DNA of 64,000 nt. It comes from Mycobacterium vicinigordonae (GTDB lineage: Bacteria; Actinomycetota; Actinomycetes; Mycobacteriales; Mycobacteriaceae). Under the pieces are notes generated by a model. That model was given only the letters and a program-made list of their open reading frames with translations, did not search any database and was not told the DNA's origin. Of the stretch, positions 34,949-44,112 are shown piece after piece (within the stretch, counting starts at the first letter, position 1; each line of letters starts with the position of its first letter). The translations under genes and the position numbers were made by a program. Where the stretch lies: the NCBI RefSeq assembly GCF_013466425.1, contig NZ_CP059165.1, positions 5,952,001-6,016,000 of the forward strand, read 5' to 3'.

Positions 34949-36028
34949 ATGGATTTGCCTGTCATGCCGCCCGTGTCGCCGATGCTGGCCAAGTCGGTGA
35001 AGACAATCCCGAAGGATGCCTCCTACGAACCCAAGTGGGATGGTTTCCGGTCCATCTGCTTTCGCGACGGCGACGAGGTCGAACTGGGCAGTCGCAACGA
35101 ACGGCCGATGACGCGATATTTTCCCGAACTGGTCGCCGCGGTCAAAAGCGAACTCCCAGCACGGTGCGTGATCGACGGCGAAATTGTAATCGCCGCTGCG
35201 CACGGCCTGGATTTCGAAGCGCTGCAACAACGCATCCACCCGGCCGATTCCCGGGTGCGGATGCTGGCCGAACATACCCCGGCGTCGTTCATCGCTTTCG
35301 ACCTCCTCGCGCTGGATGACGAGGACTACACCGCGCGCCCGTTCAACGAGCGGCGCGCGGCACTGGTTGAGGCGCTCGCGGACTCGGGCCCGTCGTTTCA
35401 CGTCACGCCGGCCACGACCGATCCCGAAGTGGCCCAGCGGTGGTTCGATGAGTTCGAGGGAGCCGGTTTGGACGGGGTGGTCGCCAAACCGCTGAGCGTC
35501 ACCTATCAGCCGGACAAACGGGTGATGTTCAAGATCAAGCACGAACGCACCGCCGACTGTGTGGTCGCCGGGTACCGCGTGCACAAATCCGGCGCAGACG
35601 CGATCGGGTCGCTACTGCTCGGGCTGTACCAGGAGGACGGGCAACTCGCCTCGGTCGGTGTGATCGGCGCCTTCCCGATGGCCGAACGCAGGCGCCTGTT
35701 CGCCGAATTGCAGCCGCTGGTCACCGACTTCGCCAGTCACCCATGGAACTGGGCCGCACACGAGGCCGGCGAACGCACGCCACGCAAGAACGAGGGTTCG
35801 CGATGGAATGCGGGTAAGGATCTGTCGTTCGTGCCGCTGCGTCCCGAGCGGGTGGTGGAGGTCCGCTACGACCACATGGAGGGTGCGCGGTTTCGGCACA
35901 CCGCCCAGTTCAGCCGCTGGCGACCGGACCGCGATCCACGCTCGTGCACCTACGTACAGCTAGAAGAACCACTCAGTTTCAGATTGGGTGACATCGTGCC
36001 TGGTCTTCTGAGGGAAGATACCCACTAG
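34949..36028 (+). CDS. ligC: ATP-dependent DNA ligase LigC
   Basis: 359 residues, matching the ~358 of M. tuberculosis LigC. The AMP-accepting lysine is in EPKWDGFRS; motif III FIAFDLLAL; motif IV DGVVAKP; motif V FKIKHERTADCVV. The C-terminal OB domain carries VEVRYDHMEG. Used in non-homologous end joining and base-excision repair. ATG 34949 (MDLPVMPPVSPMLA). Next to the LigD-Pol gene, the classic mycobacterial arrangement. Confidence 0.94.
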   Translation: MDLPVMPPVSPMLAKSVKTIPKDASYEPKWDGFRSICFRDGDEVELGSRNERPMTRYFPELVAAVKSELPARCVIDGEIVIAAAHGLDFEALQQRIHPADSRVRMLAEHTPASFIAFDLLALDDEDYTARPFNERRAALVEALADSGPSFHVTPATTDPEVAQRWFDEFEGAGLDGVVAKPLSVTYQPDKRVMFKIKHERTADCVVAGYRVHKSGADAIGSLLLGLYQEDGQLASVGVIGAFPMAERRRLFAELQPLVTDFASHPWNWAAHEAGERTPRKNEGSRWNAGKDLSFVPLRPERVVEVRYDHMEGARFRHTAQFSRWRPDRDPRSCTYVQLEEPLSFRLGDIVPGLLREDTH

Positions 36029-36052
36029 CGGACCCTCAGAAAGGGGGCAGGT

Positions 36053-36652
36053 ATGCAGCCGTCGCACAACCCACCTAAACCAGATGCGCTACGCAGTTCC
36101 GTACCTGCCGATATCCGGGACCTGGTCATGCCGGCCGTGCTCGATGAGCTGGCCCACTGGGGAGTAGAGCGGTTCAGCATCGAGGCGCTCGCCGAGCGCC
36201 ACAGACTGGACGCGGGCGCGATCTACCACTATTGGGGCACGCGGCAGCGGCTGATCGTCGATGCCGCTCTCGGAGATATTGACGTATTGCGGTCGATCAC
36301 AGATACCGGCTCGCTACGAGGAGACCTGATCGCGCTGGCCCGCAGCGTCGCCGCGCAAATCAACACGTCAGTGGGTCGCACCTTCCTGCGCGCGCTGGTT
36401 ATGGACAGTCGAGGCCATCACGATAACGAAACCCGAATGCTTTACTGGCGGGGACGCTTCGGCGTCGTCCGCTCGGTAGTGGATCGCGCCCGAGAACGCG
36501 GCGAGATCCGCGATGGAGTCAACACCCTTGCCGCGGTTCAGATTGTGCTGGCGCCGCTCAATGTCCGCGCGCTGTATTCAGAGGACCTCATCGACGACGA
36601 CTACTGCGTCGCCATCGCGGACCTGGCCTGGCACGCGATGGCTAGCAAATGA
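36053..36652 (+). CDS. TetR/AcrR-family regulator
   Basis: 199 residues. N-terminal HTH (ERFSIEALAERHRLDAGAIYHYWGTRQRLIVDAAL) with the TetR 'g...YyhF..k..L' pattern, and a helical ligand domain. GGGGGCAGGT precedes the ATG. It lies 24 bp after ligC, same strand. Targets unknown. Confidence 0.88.
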   Translation: MQPSHNPPKPDALRSSVPADIRDLVMPAVLDELAHWGVERFSIEALAERHRLDAGAIYHYWGTRQRLIVDAALGDIDVLRSITDTGSLRGDLIALARSVAAQINTSVGRTFLRALVMDSRGHHDNETRMLYWRGRFGVVRSVVDRARERGEIRDGVNTLAAVQIVLAPLNVRALYSEDLIDDDYCVAIADLAWHAMASK

Positions 36653-36708
36653 CGTCTGAATGGCGCGGCCACAGCGGGGATTACGCGGCGCAGCCTTAAG
36701 ATGTCTTG

Positions 36709-37155
36709 ATGCTGCACGTAAGTTCACTGTTCGTTGCACGCACCGCCGCGTTCGACGAATATGGCGCGATCAACGCCACTTCCATTCCTATGGCGTGGTT
36801 TCAGGTCGACCAAATGCCCTTATGGGTAAAGGTTCCGGTGGTGCTAGTGGTGCACGCGCCGGCCGGCGGCGACTACGACCCGGACCTGCACGTCGTCTGT
36901 AAGGACCCGGCAGGCGAACCGCTGGGATCGCTGCGCGCGGCGTGGCACTGGCCCGATGACGGAAAGCTGCCCTCGAAGTTCCGGTGTTTTACCCAGGAAC
37001 TCACATTTCAGGTGGAGACCGAAGGCGAATACACCGTCGGCGCCTATTACGACGCTGACGGCAAATTCGAGTTGTCCACACCCGTGCCGATGTCAATCGT
37101 GCAGGCCGAGACCAGCCCCGCTGTCGACGGCGACGCCGGCGAAGCAGCAATATGA
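36709..37155 (+). CDS. Conserved hypothetical protein, paralogue 1 (beta-sandwich-like)
   Basis: A 148-residue protein that looks like a small beta-sandwich: PLWVKVPVVLVVHAPAGGDYDPDLHVVCKDPAG and FQVETEGEYTVGAYYDADG. The pattern (N-terminal 'LF.A..A', 'D..DL.VV..DP.G', C-terminal 'eGeYtv.a..d') resembles the DUF6941-type family, which I state only as a likeness. No signal or membrane segment. Its neighbour at 37219 is a clear paralogue. Confidence 0.78.
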   Translation: MLHVSSLFVARTAAFDEYGAINATSIPMAWFQVDQMPLWVKVPVVLVVHAPAGGDYDPDLHVVCKDPAGEPLGSLRAAWHWPDDGKLPSKFRCFTQELTFQVETEGEYTVGAYYDADGKFELSTPVPMSIVQAETSPAVDGDAGEAAI

Positions 37156-37218
37156 GTTGATTCGATCGGTACTGCGAACACCGAGTTTTCGCCAACCTCC
37201 CCCGGTTAAGCTGTCGGG

Positions 37219-37644
37219 ATGCATGTAGCCGCACTGCTGGTGGCGGGGTCCGCCAACATTGACGATTCCGCGATCGATGCCACCCGCCTCCCGACAACCA
37301 GTTACGACGTCAACCAGGTTCCGTTATGGCTGACGGTTCCACTGGTGCTGGTCGTGCATGCGCCGGCCGGTGGGGATTTCGACCCGGAATTGTTCATTGT
37401 CGCGAAAGATCCCGGCGGAGCCATACGCGGCACACTGCGTTCGGCCTGGCAATGGCCGGACGAGGAAAGCAAGCCATCTAAGTATCGTTGCTTCACACCC
37501 CAACTCTCGTTTGCAATCGAGACCACGGGTGAATTCACGATCGGCGCATATCACGATGCGGAAGCCACCCGACCCATTGCCACACCGATTCCGCTGCTGA
37601 TCAATTTGGCCGGCGGTCGGCTGGGCCGCAACAACGGAAGTTAG
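37219..37644 (+). CDS. Conserved hypothetical protein, paralogue 2
   Basis: 141 residues, sharing with the previous gene PLWLTVPLVLVVHAPAGGDF, DPxLxxVxKDPGG, the WxWPD motif, a KxRCFTxxLxF stretch and 'TTGEFTIGAY'. Tandem duplication, 63 bp apart. Function unknown; the position would correspond to Rv3732 in M. tuberculosis, by memory of gene order. Converges on the P450 gene, overlapping it by 4 bp. Confidence 0.78.
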   Translation: MHVAALLVAGSANIDDSAIDATRLPTTSYDVNQVPLWLTVPLVLVVHAPAGGDFDPELFIVAKDPGGAIRGTLRSAWQWPDEESKPSKYRCFTPQLSFAIETTGEFTIGAYHDAEATRPIATPIPLLINLAGGRLGRNNGS

Positions 37645-38888
37645 ACGGCGACCGTCAGCGTCGACAGACCTCGCAGAGTGAGGTTCGGCTTGTAGACCGG
37701 TTCGCCGGACAGTCGCGCGTCGGGGAACCTCGCCGTCACGGCCGCTAGCGCCGCGCTAGCTTCGAGGCGGGCCAGCGGGGCACCGAGGCAGTAGTGGGCG
37801 CCGCGTCCAAAACCCAGGTGTCGCACCGTAACACGGTCCGGGTCGAAGATGTCGGGGCGGTCAAACTCGGCGGGATCCCGGTGGGCGGCCGCCACAAGCA
37901 GCGTCATCATGTCGCCCTTGACCACGTGAGTGTCGCCAATTCTCATGTCTTCGAGTGCGATTCGGCTGAGCTGCTGCACCGGCGGGTCGTAGCGCAGGGT
38001 CTCCTCCACCACGGCTGCCGCTCGGGATGGATCGTTGCTCAACGCCGTCCATTGCCGGCGATCGCGCAGCATCGCCAGGATGGCGTTGCCAATCAGGTTC
38101 ACCGTGGTCTCGTGCCCAGCGACAAGCAGGAGCAGACAGGTCGAGACGATCTCCTCTTCGCTCAGCTGGTCGCCGGACTCATTCACGGCCACCAATCCCG
38201 ACATCAAATCCTCGCCCGGGGTCCGGCGCCGCAGCTCGATCAGGCCGTGCAGGTACTCGCGCAGGCTCGCACCGGCGTCGAGTGCGCCGTCGATCTCTTC
38301 TGGTGGGCCTTCGGTGAAAAACGGGTCTAACGACTTCGCGAGCACCGCCGACGCGCGGCTGAACTTGGGCTCGTCCTCCAAGGGCACCCCGAGCAACCGA
38401 CAGATCACCGCCACCGGCAGCGGATAGGCGAAATCCGCGACGACATCGAAGCTGCCCTTTTCGGCGATCCGGTCCAGGAGCCCGTCCACCAGGGCATCAA
38501 TCTCGGGCTGTAGCGCGCTGACCACTTTCGGCACGAACGCCTTGCTGACCAGTTTGCGTAGCCGGGTGTGGTCGGGTGGGTCAAGGAAGAGAAATCCCGG
38601 CGGTGTTTGGGCACGCGCCGACCGATCGGCCTCATCCCGCTGCTGAGCGGAGGTGGAATTGAGGTGGTCGCTGCTAGAGGATGGATGACGTAGCACCTCG
38701 TCGCAATCCCGGTATGACGAGAAGATGACGAAGTTGCTGCCGGGCAATTCGACCGGGCCGAGATCACGCAGCTCCGCACACACTGGATAGGGGTCCGGCC
38801 GATTCGCGGGGTCCAGCAACCGCAGTAGCAGCGCCTGCGGGTCGGCCTGCACGGTGGACTGAGACGGCAATATCGGCATGGAGCCCAT
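37641..38888 (-). CDS. Cytochrome P450
   Basis: 415 residues. I-helix AGHETT, ExxR in EETLRYDP, and haem-binding LGFGRGAHYCLGAPLAR with the axial Cys. Bacterial class I, needing an external ferredoxin and reductase. The substrate cannot be told. Start at ATG 38888 or ATG 38879. Gene is 31 bp from the Nudix stop upstream, so it may follow in one transcript. Confidence 0.93.
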   Translation of the reverse strand: MGSMPILPSQSTVQADPQALLLRLLDPANRPDPYPVCAELRDLGPVELPGSNFVIFSSYRDCDEVLRHPSSSSDHLNSTSAQQRDEADRSARAQTPPGFLFLDPPDHTRLRKLVSKAFVPKVVSALQPEIDALVDGLLDRIAEKGSFDVVADFAYPLPVAVICRLLGVPLEDEPKFSRASAVLAKSLDPFFTEGPPEEIDGALDAGASLREYLHGLIELRRRTPGEDLMSGLVAVNESGDQLSEEEIVSTCLLLLVAGHETTVNLIGNAILAMLRDRRQWTALSNDPSRAAAVVEETLRYDPPVQQLSRIALEDMRIGDTHVVKGDMMTLLVAAAHRDPAEFDRPDIFDPDRVTVRHLGFGRGAHYCLGAPLARLEASAALAAVTARFPDARLSGEPVYKPNLTLRGLSTLTVAV

Positions 38889-38919
38889 TGTGCCTGTGCC
38901 AACGAGGGAGCCGGCCGGC

Positions 38920-39393
38920 TCACAAACCCGCTATGCCGGAGTGCGCCCTCAGGCGATCCAGGAACACCCGCTGGCCCTTCAGCAGCTTGATCTCGGCCCG
39001 CGCCATTGGAACCCACTCCACGCGATCGACTTCGGGGAATTCACGCAGTTTTCCCGACCCACGCGGCCACTCCATCTCGAAGGTGTTGCTGCACGCGTTG
39101 GTGATGTCCAAGTCGCCCCCGACGGCAAAGGCGGTGACGAGCTTGCCACCCGGTTGCTTCACCTCGCCGAGTTCAATCCGGGTCCCGTCGGGTGGCGGCA
39201 GCCCGATCTCTTCGGCGAACTCGCGTCGAGCGGCGGACCATGGGTCGTCTCCCTGCGCGTACTCACCTTTCGGGATCGACCAGGCGCCGTCGTCCTTGCG
39301 CGCCCAGAACGGACCGCCGGGATGAACGATCAGGACCTCCATTTCGCCCAAGTGTGTCCGGTACAACAGCAAACCCGCACTGAGCTTGGGCAT
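38920..39393 (-). CDS. Nudix hydrolase (Rv3733c-like)
   Basis: A 157-residue NUDIX protein. The box reads GEYAQGDDPWSAARREFAEE followed by IGL, matching G-x5-E-x7-R-E-U-x-E-E-x-G-U except that Asp replaces the first Glu. Hydrolyses a nucleoside diphosphate linked to something; substrate unknown. Abuts the acyltransferase gene upstream with zero spacing (stop 39394, start 39393), so they are co-transcribed. Confidence 0.9.
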   Translation of the reverse strand: MPKLSAGLLLYRTHLGEMEVLIVHPGGPFWARKDDGAWSIPKGEYAQGDDPWSAARREFAEEIGLPPPDGTRIELGEVKQPGGKLVTAFAVGGDLDITNACSNTFEMEWPRGSGKLREFPEVDRVEWVPMARAEIKLLKGQRVFLDRLRAHSGIAGL

Positions 39394-40767
39394 TCAGGCT
39401 CCCACGGCCTGCTCCAGGTCTGTCAGCGACGACTCCAAATGCGCGAGTAGGCGCTGCAGATGGGGCACGCTGCGACGGCAGCCGACCAAACCGAAGTCCA
39501 GGTTGCCAGCGTTGTTGACCAGCGTGATGTTCAGCGCTTGGCCGTCCGGGATGTTGGACAGCGGATAGCTGCCGTCGAGTCGTGCGCCGCCGTAGTACAA
39601 CGGCTCCCCCGACCCAGGCACGTTGGAGATGACGATGTTGAACGGCGGCGGCACCGCCGAGAGAAAGCCTGGGACACCGGCCAGCAGCAGCGGCACCATG
39701 TTCAGCGCCGACAACGCCAGCACCTCATAGGACGGCAGGTCGGCCAGCACCTTCTTGTTGCGACGCATCGACTCCGCGATGATCTCGATCCGCTTCGCCG
39801 GGTCTTCGACAGTGGTGGCCAGATTGCACAGGATGCTGCCCACCTTGTTGCCGCCACTGTCGGCGTCGGCCTCCGAACGCAGGCTCACCGGGACCATCGC
39901 CACCAGCGGGGTGTCGGGGAGCGCATCCCGCTCGAGCAGGTAGTAACGCAATGCGCCGGCGCACATCGCCAGCACGGCGTCGTTGACCGTGACACCGGCG
40001 GCCGCCTTGACCCTCTTGACTCGCTCCAGCGGCCAGGATTGTGCCGCGCAGCGCCGCGCTCCCCCGACCTTGACGTTGAGCATGGTGTGCGGCGCGGCGA
40101 ACGGCAGCGTCAGCTGCTGCTCCAGCAGCGCGGCGCGGGCCAGCCTTAAAGTCGACGGGGCAACTCCCGCAACAGCTTTGAGCGAACCCGCCAATCCGGC
40201 GAGGGATCGTAGCGGACTGCTACCGCCGCTCGGTGGCTTCGCTGAGGGTAGCCGCGGCAAGCTCCACATCGCCTTGACGTGCGTGTCGTCGGGGTCGGTG
40301 GACAAGGTGCGCTGCATCAGCTTGACCGCTGAGACGCCGTCGATCAGTGCGTGGTGCATCTTGGTGTACATCGCGAACCGGCCGTCCTTGAGGCCCTCGA
40401 TCACGTATAGCTCCCACAGCGGGCGGTGCCGGTCGAGCAGGGCGGTGTGCACCCGCGACGTCAGCTCGAGCAGGTCGCGCACCCGCCCCGGCGACGGCAG
40501 CGCCGAGCGTCGCACGTGGTAGTCGACGTCGACTTCGTCGTCGTAAGCCCAAGCGAGAGTGGCTATTCCACCCGCGATCTTTGCCGGATGCTTACGGAAG
40601 GTGGGCTGGAATTCGTCGTTGGCGATCAGGGCTTCGTAGAACTCCCGGACGAACTCGGAGCCGGCCCCTTCCGGGGGCTCGAACAGCGACAAGCCGCCGA
40701 CGTGCAAAGGATGCTCCCTAGATTCGTTGAGCAGAAACATCGAGTCGGTGGGCACCATGAGTTCCAT
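39394..40767 (-). CDS. WS/DGAT diacylglycerol acyltransferase (Tgs2-like, Rv3734c)
   Basis: 457 residues of the wax-ester-synthase/DGAT family that makes triacylglycerol from diacylglycerol and acyl-CoA. The catalytic HHxxxDG is at 138-144 (MHHALIDGVSA), and the C-terminal NIVISNVPG is present. Linked to storage lipid accumulation. Position next to the Nudix gene matches tgs2 of M. tuberculosis, from which I infer orthology. ATG 40767 (MELMVPTDSMFLL). Confidence 0.92.
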   Translation of the reverse strand: MELMVPTDSMFLLNESREHPLHVGGLSLFEPPEGAGSEFVREFYEALIANDEFQPTFRKHPAKIAGGIATLAWAYDDEVDVDYHVRRSALPSPGRVRDLLELTSRVHTALLDRHRPLWELYVIEGLKDGRFAMYTKMHHALIDGVSAVKLMQRTLSTDPDDTHVKAMWSLPRLPSAKPPSGGSSPLRSLAGLAGSLKAVAGVAPSTLRLARAALLEQQLTLPFAAPHTMLNVKVGGARRCAAQSWPLERVKRVKAAAGVTVNDAVLAMCAGALRYYLLERDALPDTPLVAMVPVSLRSEADADSGGNKVGSILCNLATTVEDPAKRIEIIAESMRRNKKVLADLPSYEVLALSALNMVPLLLAGVPGFLSAVPPPFNIVISNVPGSGEPLYYGGARLDGSYPLSNIPDGQALNITLVNNAGNLDFGLVGCRRSVPHLQRLLAHLESSLTDLEQAVGA

Positions 40768-40842
40768 CCGGTCATTACACCCCGGAGATGGGCGCGGACG
40801 TAATGGCCCTGCACGAAACGAGGGCGTTGGTGCCCTGATTGG

Positions 40843-41340
40843 ATGGCCGCTATGCCCAAGCGTGTCAGCCCCGTCAGTGTTCTGACCATCGTCGCCGCTC
40901 TCGGCAACGCGGCCGTCGGCGGCCTGTTCTTCGCTTTCTCCACCTTCGTGATGCGCGGACTTAACCGCATCAACCCGGTTGACGCGGTTGTTGCGATGCG
41001 CGCCATAAATGCTGAGGCACAGGCCAATCCCCCGTTCTTGATCTTGTTCTTCGGGGCGGCGGTCGCGGCATTGGCGGTCGGCATCGTCGCGGTGACACAG
41101 TTGCAGCGGCGCGGCAGCGGATACCTACTGGCCGGTGCGGTGCTCGCGGTCGTCGCGCTCGTCATCACCGCCGCATGCAATGTGCCGCTCAACGAACAAC
41201 TGGACCGAGTCCGCCTCGCGACGGATGCAGGTCTGGCCTGGCAGGCCTACTCCGGGCCCTGGACGGCGTGGAACCACGTACGCACCATCTGCCCCCTGCT
41301 CGGTGCGGCACTGCTCGGCGTTGGCTTGCTACGCCGCTGA
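40843..41340 (+). CDS. DUF1772-like membrane protein (anthrone oxygenase family)
   Basis: 165 residues with four hydrophobic helices and the DUF1772 pattern (FxFSTFVMRGLNRINP, NVPLNEQLDR, WNHVRTICPLLGAALL). Members include fungal anthrone oxygenases, but most bacterial ones are uncharacterised. ATG 40843 or 40852. Divergent from the acyltransferase, 75 bp apart. Confidence 0.85.
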   Translation: MAAMPKRVSPVSVLTIVAALGNAAVGGLFFAFSTFVMRGLNRINPVDAVVAMRAINAEAQANPPFLILFFGAAVAALAVGIVAVTQLQRRGSGYLLAGAVLAVVALVITAACNVPLNEQLDRVRLATDAGLAWQAYSGPWTAWNHVRTICPLLGAALLGVGLLRR

Positions 41341-41382
41341 CGCCAGGTAGGTTCTCAGCAGAGCACGAGGAGACGAGGCGAC

Positions 41383-41709
41383 GTGGGCAATGGATCCGGC
41401 ATCCCGACGCGTTTGATGCATAAGGCGGGCACCGCCGGAGTGACCGCCGCGCGACGATGGGCCTGGGCGAACCCCGCCGTGCCCATAACGCTGGCCGGCG
41501 TGGCGCTGGCGGGATACCTGGTACACCGGGTGGGCGGTCACCGCCGGCTGGGTAACGCGCTGGATTCCACGGTGGTGACCGCGGGTAGCGTCCTCGACCC
41601 CGATCCCACCGACACCGCCTCGCTGCGCCATCCGGTGCGAAGGGCCCGCCACGCCGTCATTGACCGGCTCACCCGCGGCGCCGCTGCCCGGCGCCGCAAC
41701 ACAACTTAG
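41383..41709 (+). CDS. Hypothetical protein with one hydrophobic segment
   Basis: 108 residues. GTG start with a GAGGAG upstream. A hydrophobic segment WANPAVPITLAGVALAGYLV (about 28-47) is followed by a charged, Arg/His-rich tail, so a single-pass membrane protein is likely. No family recognised. It follows the DUF1772 gene by 42 bp. Confidence 0.65.
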   Translation: MGNGSGIPTRLMHKAGTAGVTAARRWAWANPAVPITLAGVALAGYLVHRVGGHRRLGNALDSTVVTAGSVLDPDPTDTASLRHPVRRARHAVIDRLTRGAAARRRNTT

Positions 41710-41753
41710 GGTCGGCTAACAAGCGCGATCTGGGACTCCGATACGCTCGGTGC

Positions 41754-42467
41754 GTGTCCGAGCCGAACCCCGATACCGTGCCCGCGTCCGCGAACGCCGG
41801 GTTCGACGCACCGAAGAGCCTTCGCGAATACGCCCTGACCACCGTGATCAACACCGTGCCGCCGGTTTTGACGTATTACGGCCTGCGTTTGTTCGGCGTC
41901 ACGCCCTACCTGGCCCTGGTGGGCGCGATCGTCGTCGCGACCCTGCAAGGCCTCTACACCGTGGTGCGCAAACGCAAGATCGAATTCGTCAACGTGGCGG
42001 TGCTGGTCTGCGCCGCGGTCTCGCTGGCCGTCGCATTCACGACGAAAAATCCGCGCATTGTGCAGGTCACCGAACTCATTCCGGCGACGTTCTTGGTCTG
42101 GTCGGTGGTGGCCAGCGGCGTGGTGCGCAAGCCCACCTCCAAGATGATCGCCGGTGCGATCGCGCCCAGCCTCGCCGACGCGGCGCTCCCGCAGCGGGGC
42201 TGGACCGATCAGGACATCCGCGATTGGCACAGCCTGCATACCCGCCTCTGTGTGCGCCTCGGGCTGATTTGCGGCATGTTCCCGGTCGCCGCGGTCGCGT
42301 GCATCTTCACGCTGTCGGTCGACATCTCGCAGATCCTGATCGTCACGGTCGGTCCGACGCTGCTGGTGGTCTGCATCGCGAGTGCCACGACCCTGTTGCG
42401 CCGATTCATCCGTCGCACCGACCAGGCGGCCGCCCATCGCGCCGCTTCCGTCAGCCGACCGGCGTAA
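41754..42467 (+). CDS. VC0807-like integral membrane protein
   Basis: 237 residues with about six transmembrane segments, including TVINTVPPVLTYYGLRLFGV and PYLALVGAIVVATLQGLY. A Lys/Arg loop VVRKRKIEF separates helices, as in VC0807-type proteins. GTG start (SEPNPDTVP). Function unknown. Its 3' end overlaps the convergent secreted-protein gene by 17 bp. Confidence 0.75.
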   Translation: MSEPNPDTVPASANAGFDAPKSLREYALTTVINTVPPVLTYYGLRLFGVTPYLALVGAIVVATLQGLYTVVRKRKIEFVNVAVLVCAAVSLAVAFTTKNPRIVQVTELIPATFLVWSVVASGVVRKPTSKMIAGAIAPSLADAALPQRGWTDQDIRDWHSLHTRLCVRLGLICGMFPVAAVACIFTLSVDISQILIVTVGPTLLVVCIASATTLLRRFIRRTDQAAAHRAASVSRPA

Positions 42468-42873
42468 CGCCTGAGCTGGACAGGCTGAATCCTCGGCCCG
42501 AGGTAACCGTGCAGGTGACACCGCTGGATTCGGAGCGGCAGGTGAAAGGACCCAGCGCGGCGGTTTGACCATAGGCGAGCGTCGGGGTGCCCTGGCCCGA
42601 ATTACCCAGGCAGGTCTCCCCCGAGCAGCTCTTGAACGAGCCGTCGGGGCTCATATGTACCGACTGCGGCGGCGAGTTGGTCTGGCAGTACGTTTCGTCG
42701 GCGATGCCGCTGCCCCGGTGGTAGTCGATCTCGCAGCCGATGTTGCGGGTCGGCGACAAGAACGAGCACCACGTACTGGTACAGACCGGATTGTCCGCGG
42801 CGGCCGGAGGTGTCGCCGTCCACCCGGCGGCGACCGCTGCTGCTGCTGCTGCTGCGATGACTGTCTTGCGCAC
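42451..42873 (-). CDS. Secreted Cys-rich small protein
   Basis: 140 residues with a signal peptide (MRKTVIAAAAAAAVAAGWTA to about residue 26). The mature part has eight cysteines forming likely disulfides. SFLSPTRNIGCEIDY resembles the 'F.sPs.NigC' signature of DUF6636-type actinobacterial proteins. Role unknown. The start is upstream of the reductase-like gene, divergent by 153 bp. Confidence 0.78.
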   Translation of the reverse strand: MRKTVIAAAAAAAVAAGWTATPPAAADNPVCTSTWCSFLSPTRNIGCEIDYHRGSGIADETYCQTNSPPQSVHMSPDGSFKSCSGETCLGNSGQGTPTLAYGQTAALGPFTCRSESSGVTCTVTSGRGFSLSSSGVTPVG

Positions 42874-43026
42874 CTGTTGTCCTTCCTGCTGAAGCTGGGA
42901 AAAGTATCGGCCTTTCCCGGTGCATGGACGCCGGTTTCAGAGATTCCCGTGCATTCGTTGACAGTCACTGCCAAATAGTCATACGTTGCCATCCGTCGCA
43001 TCACTCGTCCCGTCGGAAGGTGACCC

Positions 43027-44112
43027 ATGACCACTGCGCCCACACTTCGAGTCATCCAGTGGGCGACCGGGGGGGTCGGAAAAGCCGCCGTCGAGTGCGT
43101 GCTGAATCATCCGCAGCTCGAACTGGCGGGGTGCTGGGTGCACTCCGCGGACAAGAGCGGCCGCGACGTCGGCGAGATCGCGGGTGTCGGTTCCCTCGGC
43201 GTCACCGCCACCAACGACATCGACGAGATCCTGGCGCTGGACGCCGATTGCGTCGTCTACAGCCCACTGGTGCCCAACGACGATGAAGTGGTGGCTATCC
43301 TGCGGTCTGGCAAGAACGTAGTCACTCCGGTCGGTTGGGTCTACCCGGACCTCAGCCACCCCCGCCACCGGGCCGTCGCCGACGCCGCACTCGAGGCTGG
43401 CGTCACGCTGCACGGGTCGGGAATCCACCCAGGCGGCATCACCGAACGCTTCCCGCTGATGGTGTCGGGACTGTCCTCGGCCGTCACCCACGTGCGCGCC
43501 GAAGAGTTCTCCGACATCCGTACCTACAACGCACCGGACGTGGTCCGTCACATCATGGGCTTCGGCGGTACACCCGAGGAGGCGGTGCAGGGGCCGATGG
43601 CCGCGCTGCTCGAACAGGGATTCAAGATGTCCGTGCGAATGATCGCCGATCACATAGGTTTTCGCATCGATCCCGATATCCGAACAATCCAGGAGATCGC
43701 GGTGGCAACCGCGGACATCGAATACGGGCCGTTCGCGATCACCGCGGGTACCGTGGCCGCACGCCGGTTCCGCTGGCAGGCGCTCGTCGACGGAGAACCC
43801 GTCATCACCGCAGCGGTCAACTGGCTGATGGGTGAGCACAACCTGGAGCCCGCATGGAACTTCGGCGGCGAAGGCGAACGATTCGAGGTCGAGATCACCG
43901 GCGACCCCACGGTGAACCTGACTTTCAAGGGACTGCAACCGCCGACCGTCGCCGAAGGGCTGGTCCGCAACCCCGGTGTGGTGGCCACGGCCAACCACTG
44001 CGTCAACGCCATCCCCGACGTATGCGCCGCCGCACCGGGCATCAAGACCTACCTGGATCTGCCGCTATTCGCCGGACGCCCGGCGTGCCAGCTTTCGGGC
44101 GGGGCCCGGTGA
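43027..44112 (+). CDS. Dihydrodipicolinate reductase-like oxidoreductase (paralogue of 20824-21882)
   Basis: 361 residues. The N-terminal Rossmann motif VIQWATGGVGKAAVE and 'SLGVTATNDIDEILALDADCVVYSP' match the gene at 20824, though the middle differs. First of a three-gene transcript: it overlaps the SDR gene by GTGA (44109-44112). Expected to reduce or oxidise a carbonyl or imine using NAD(P); substrate unknown. Confidence 0.82.
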   Translation: MTTAPTLRVIQWATGGVGKAAVECVLNHPQLELAGCWVHSADKSGRDVGEIAGVGSLGVTATNDIDEILALDADCVVYSPLVPNDDEVVAILRSGKNVVTPVGWVYPDLSHPRHRAVADAALEAGVTLHGSGIHPGGITERFPLMVSGLSSAVTHVRAEEFSDIRTYNAPDVVRHIMGFGGTPEEAVQGPMAALLEQGFKMSVRMIADHIGFRIDPDIRTIQEIAVATADIEYGPFAITAGTVAARRFRWQALVDGEPVITAAVNWLMGEHNLEPAWNFGGEGERFEVEITGDPTVNLTFKGLQPPTVAEGLVRNPGVVATANHCVNAIPDVCAAAPGIKTYLDLPLFAGRPACQLSGGAR

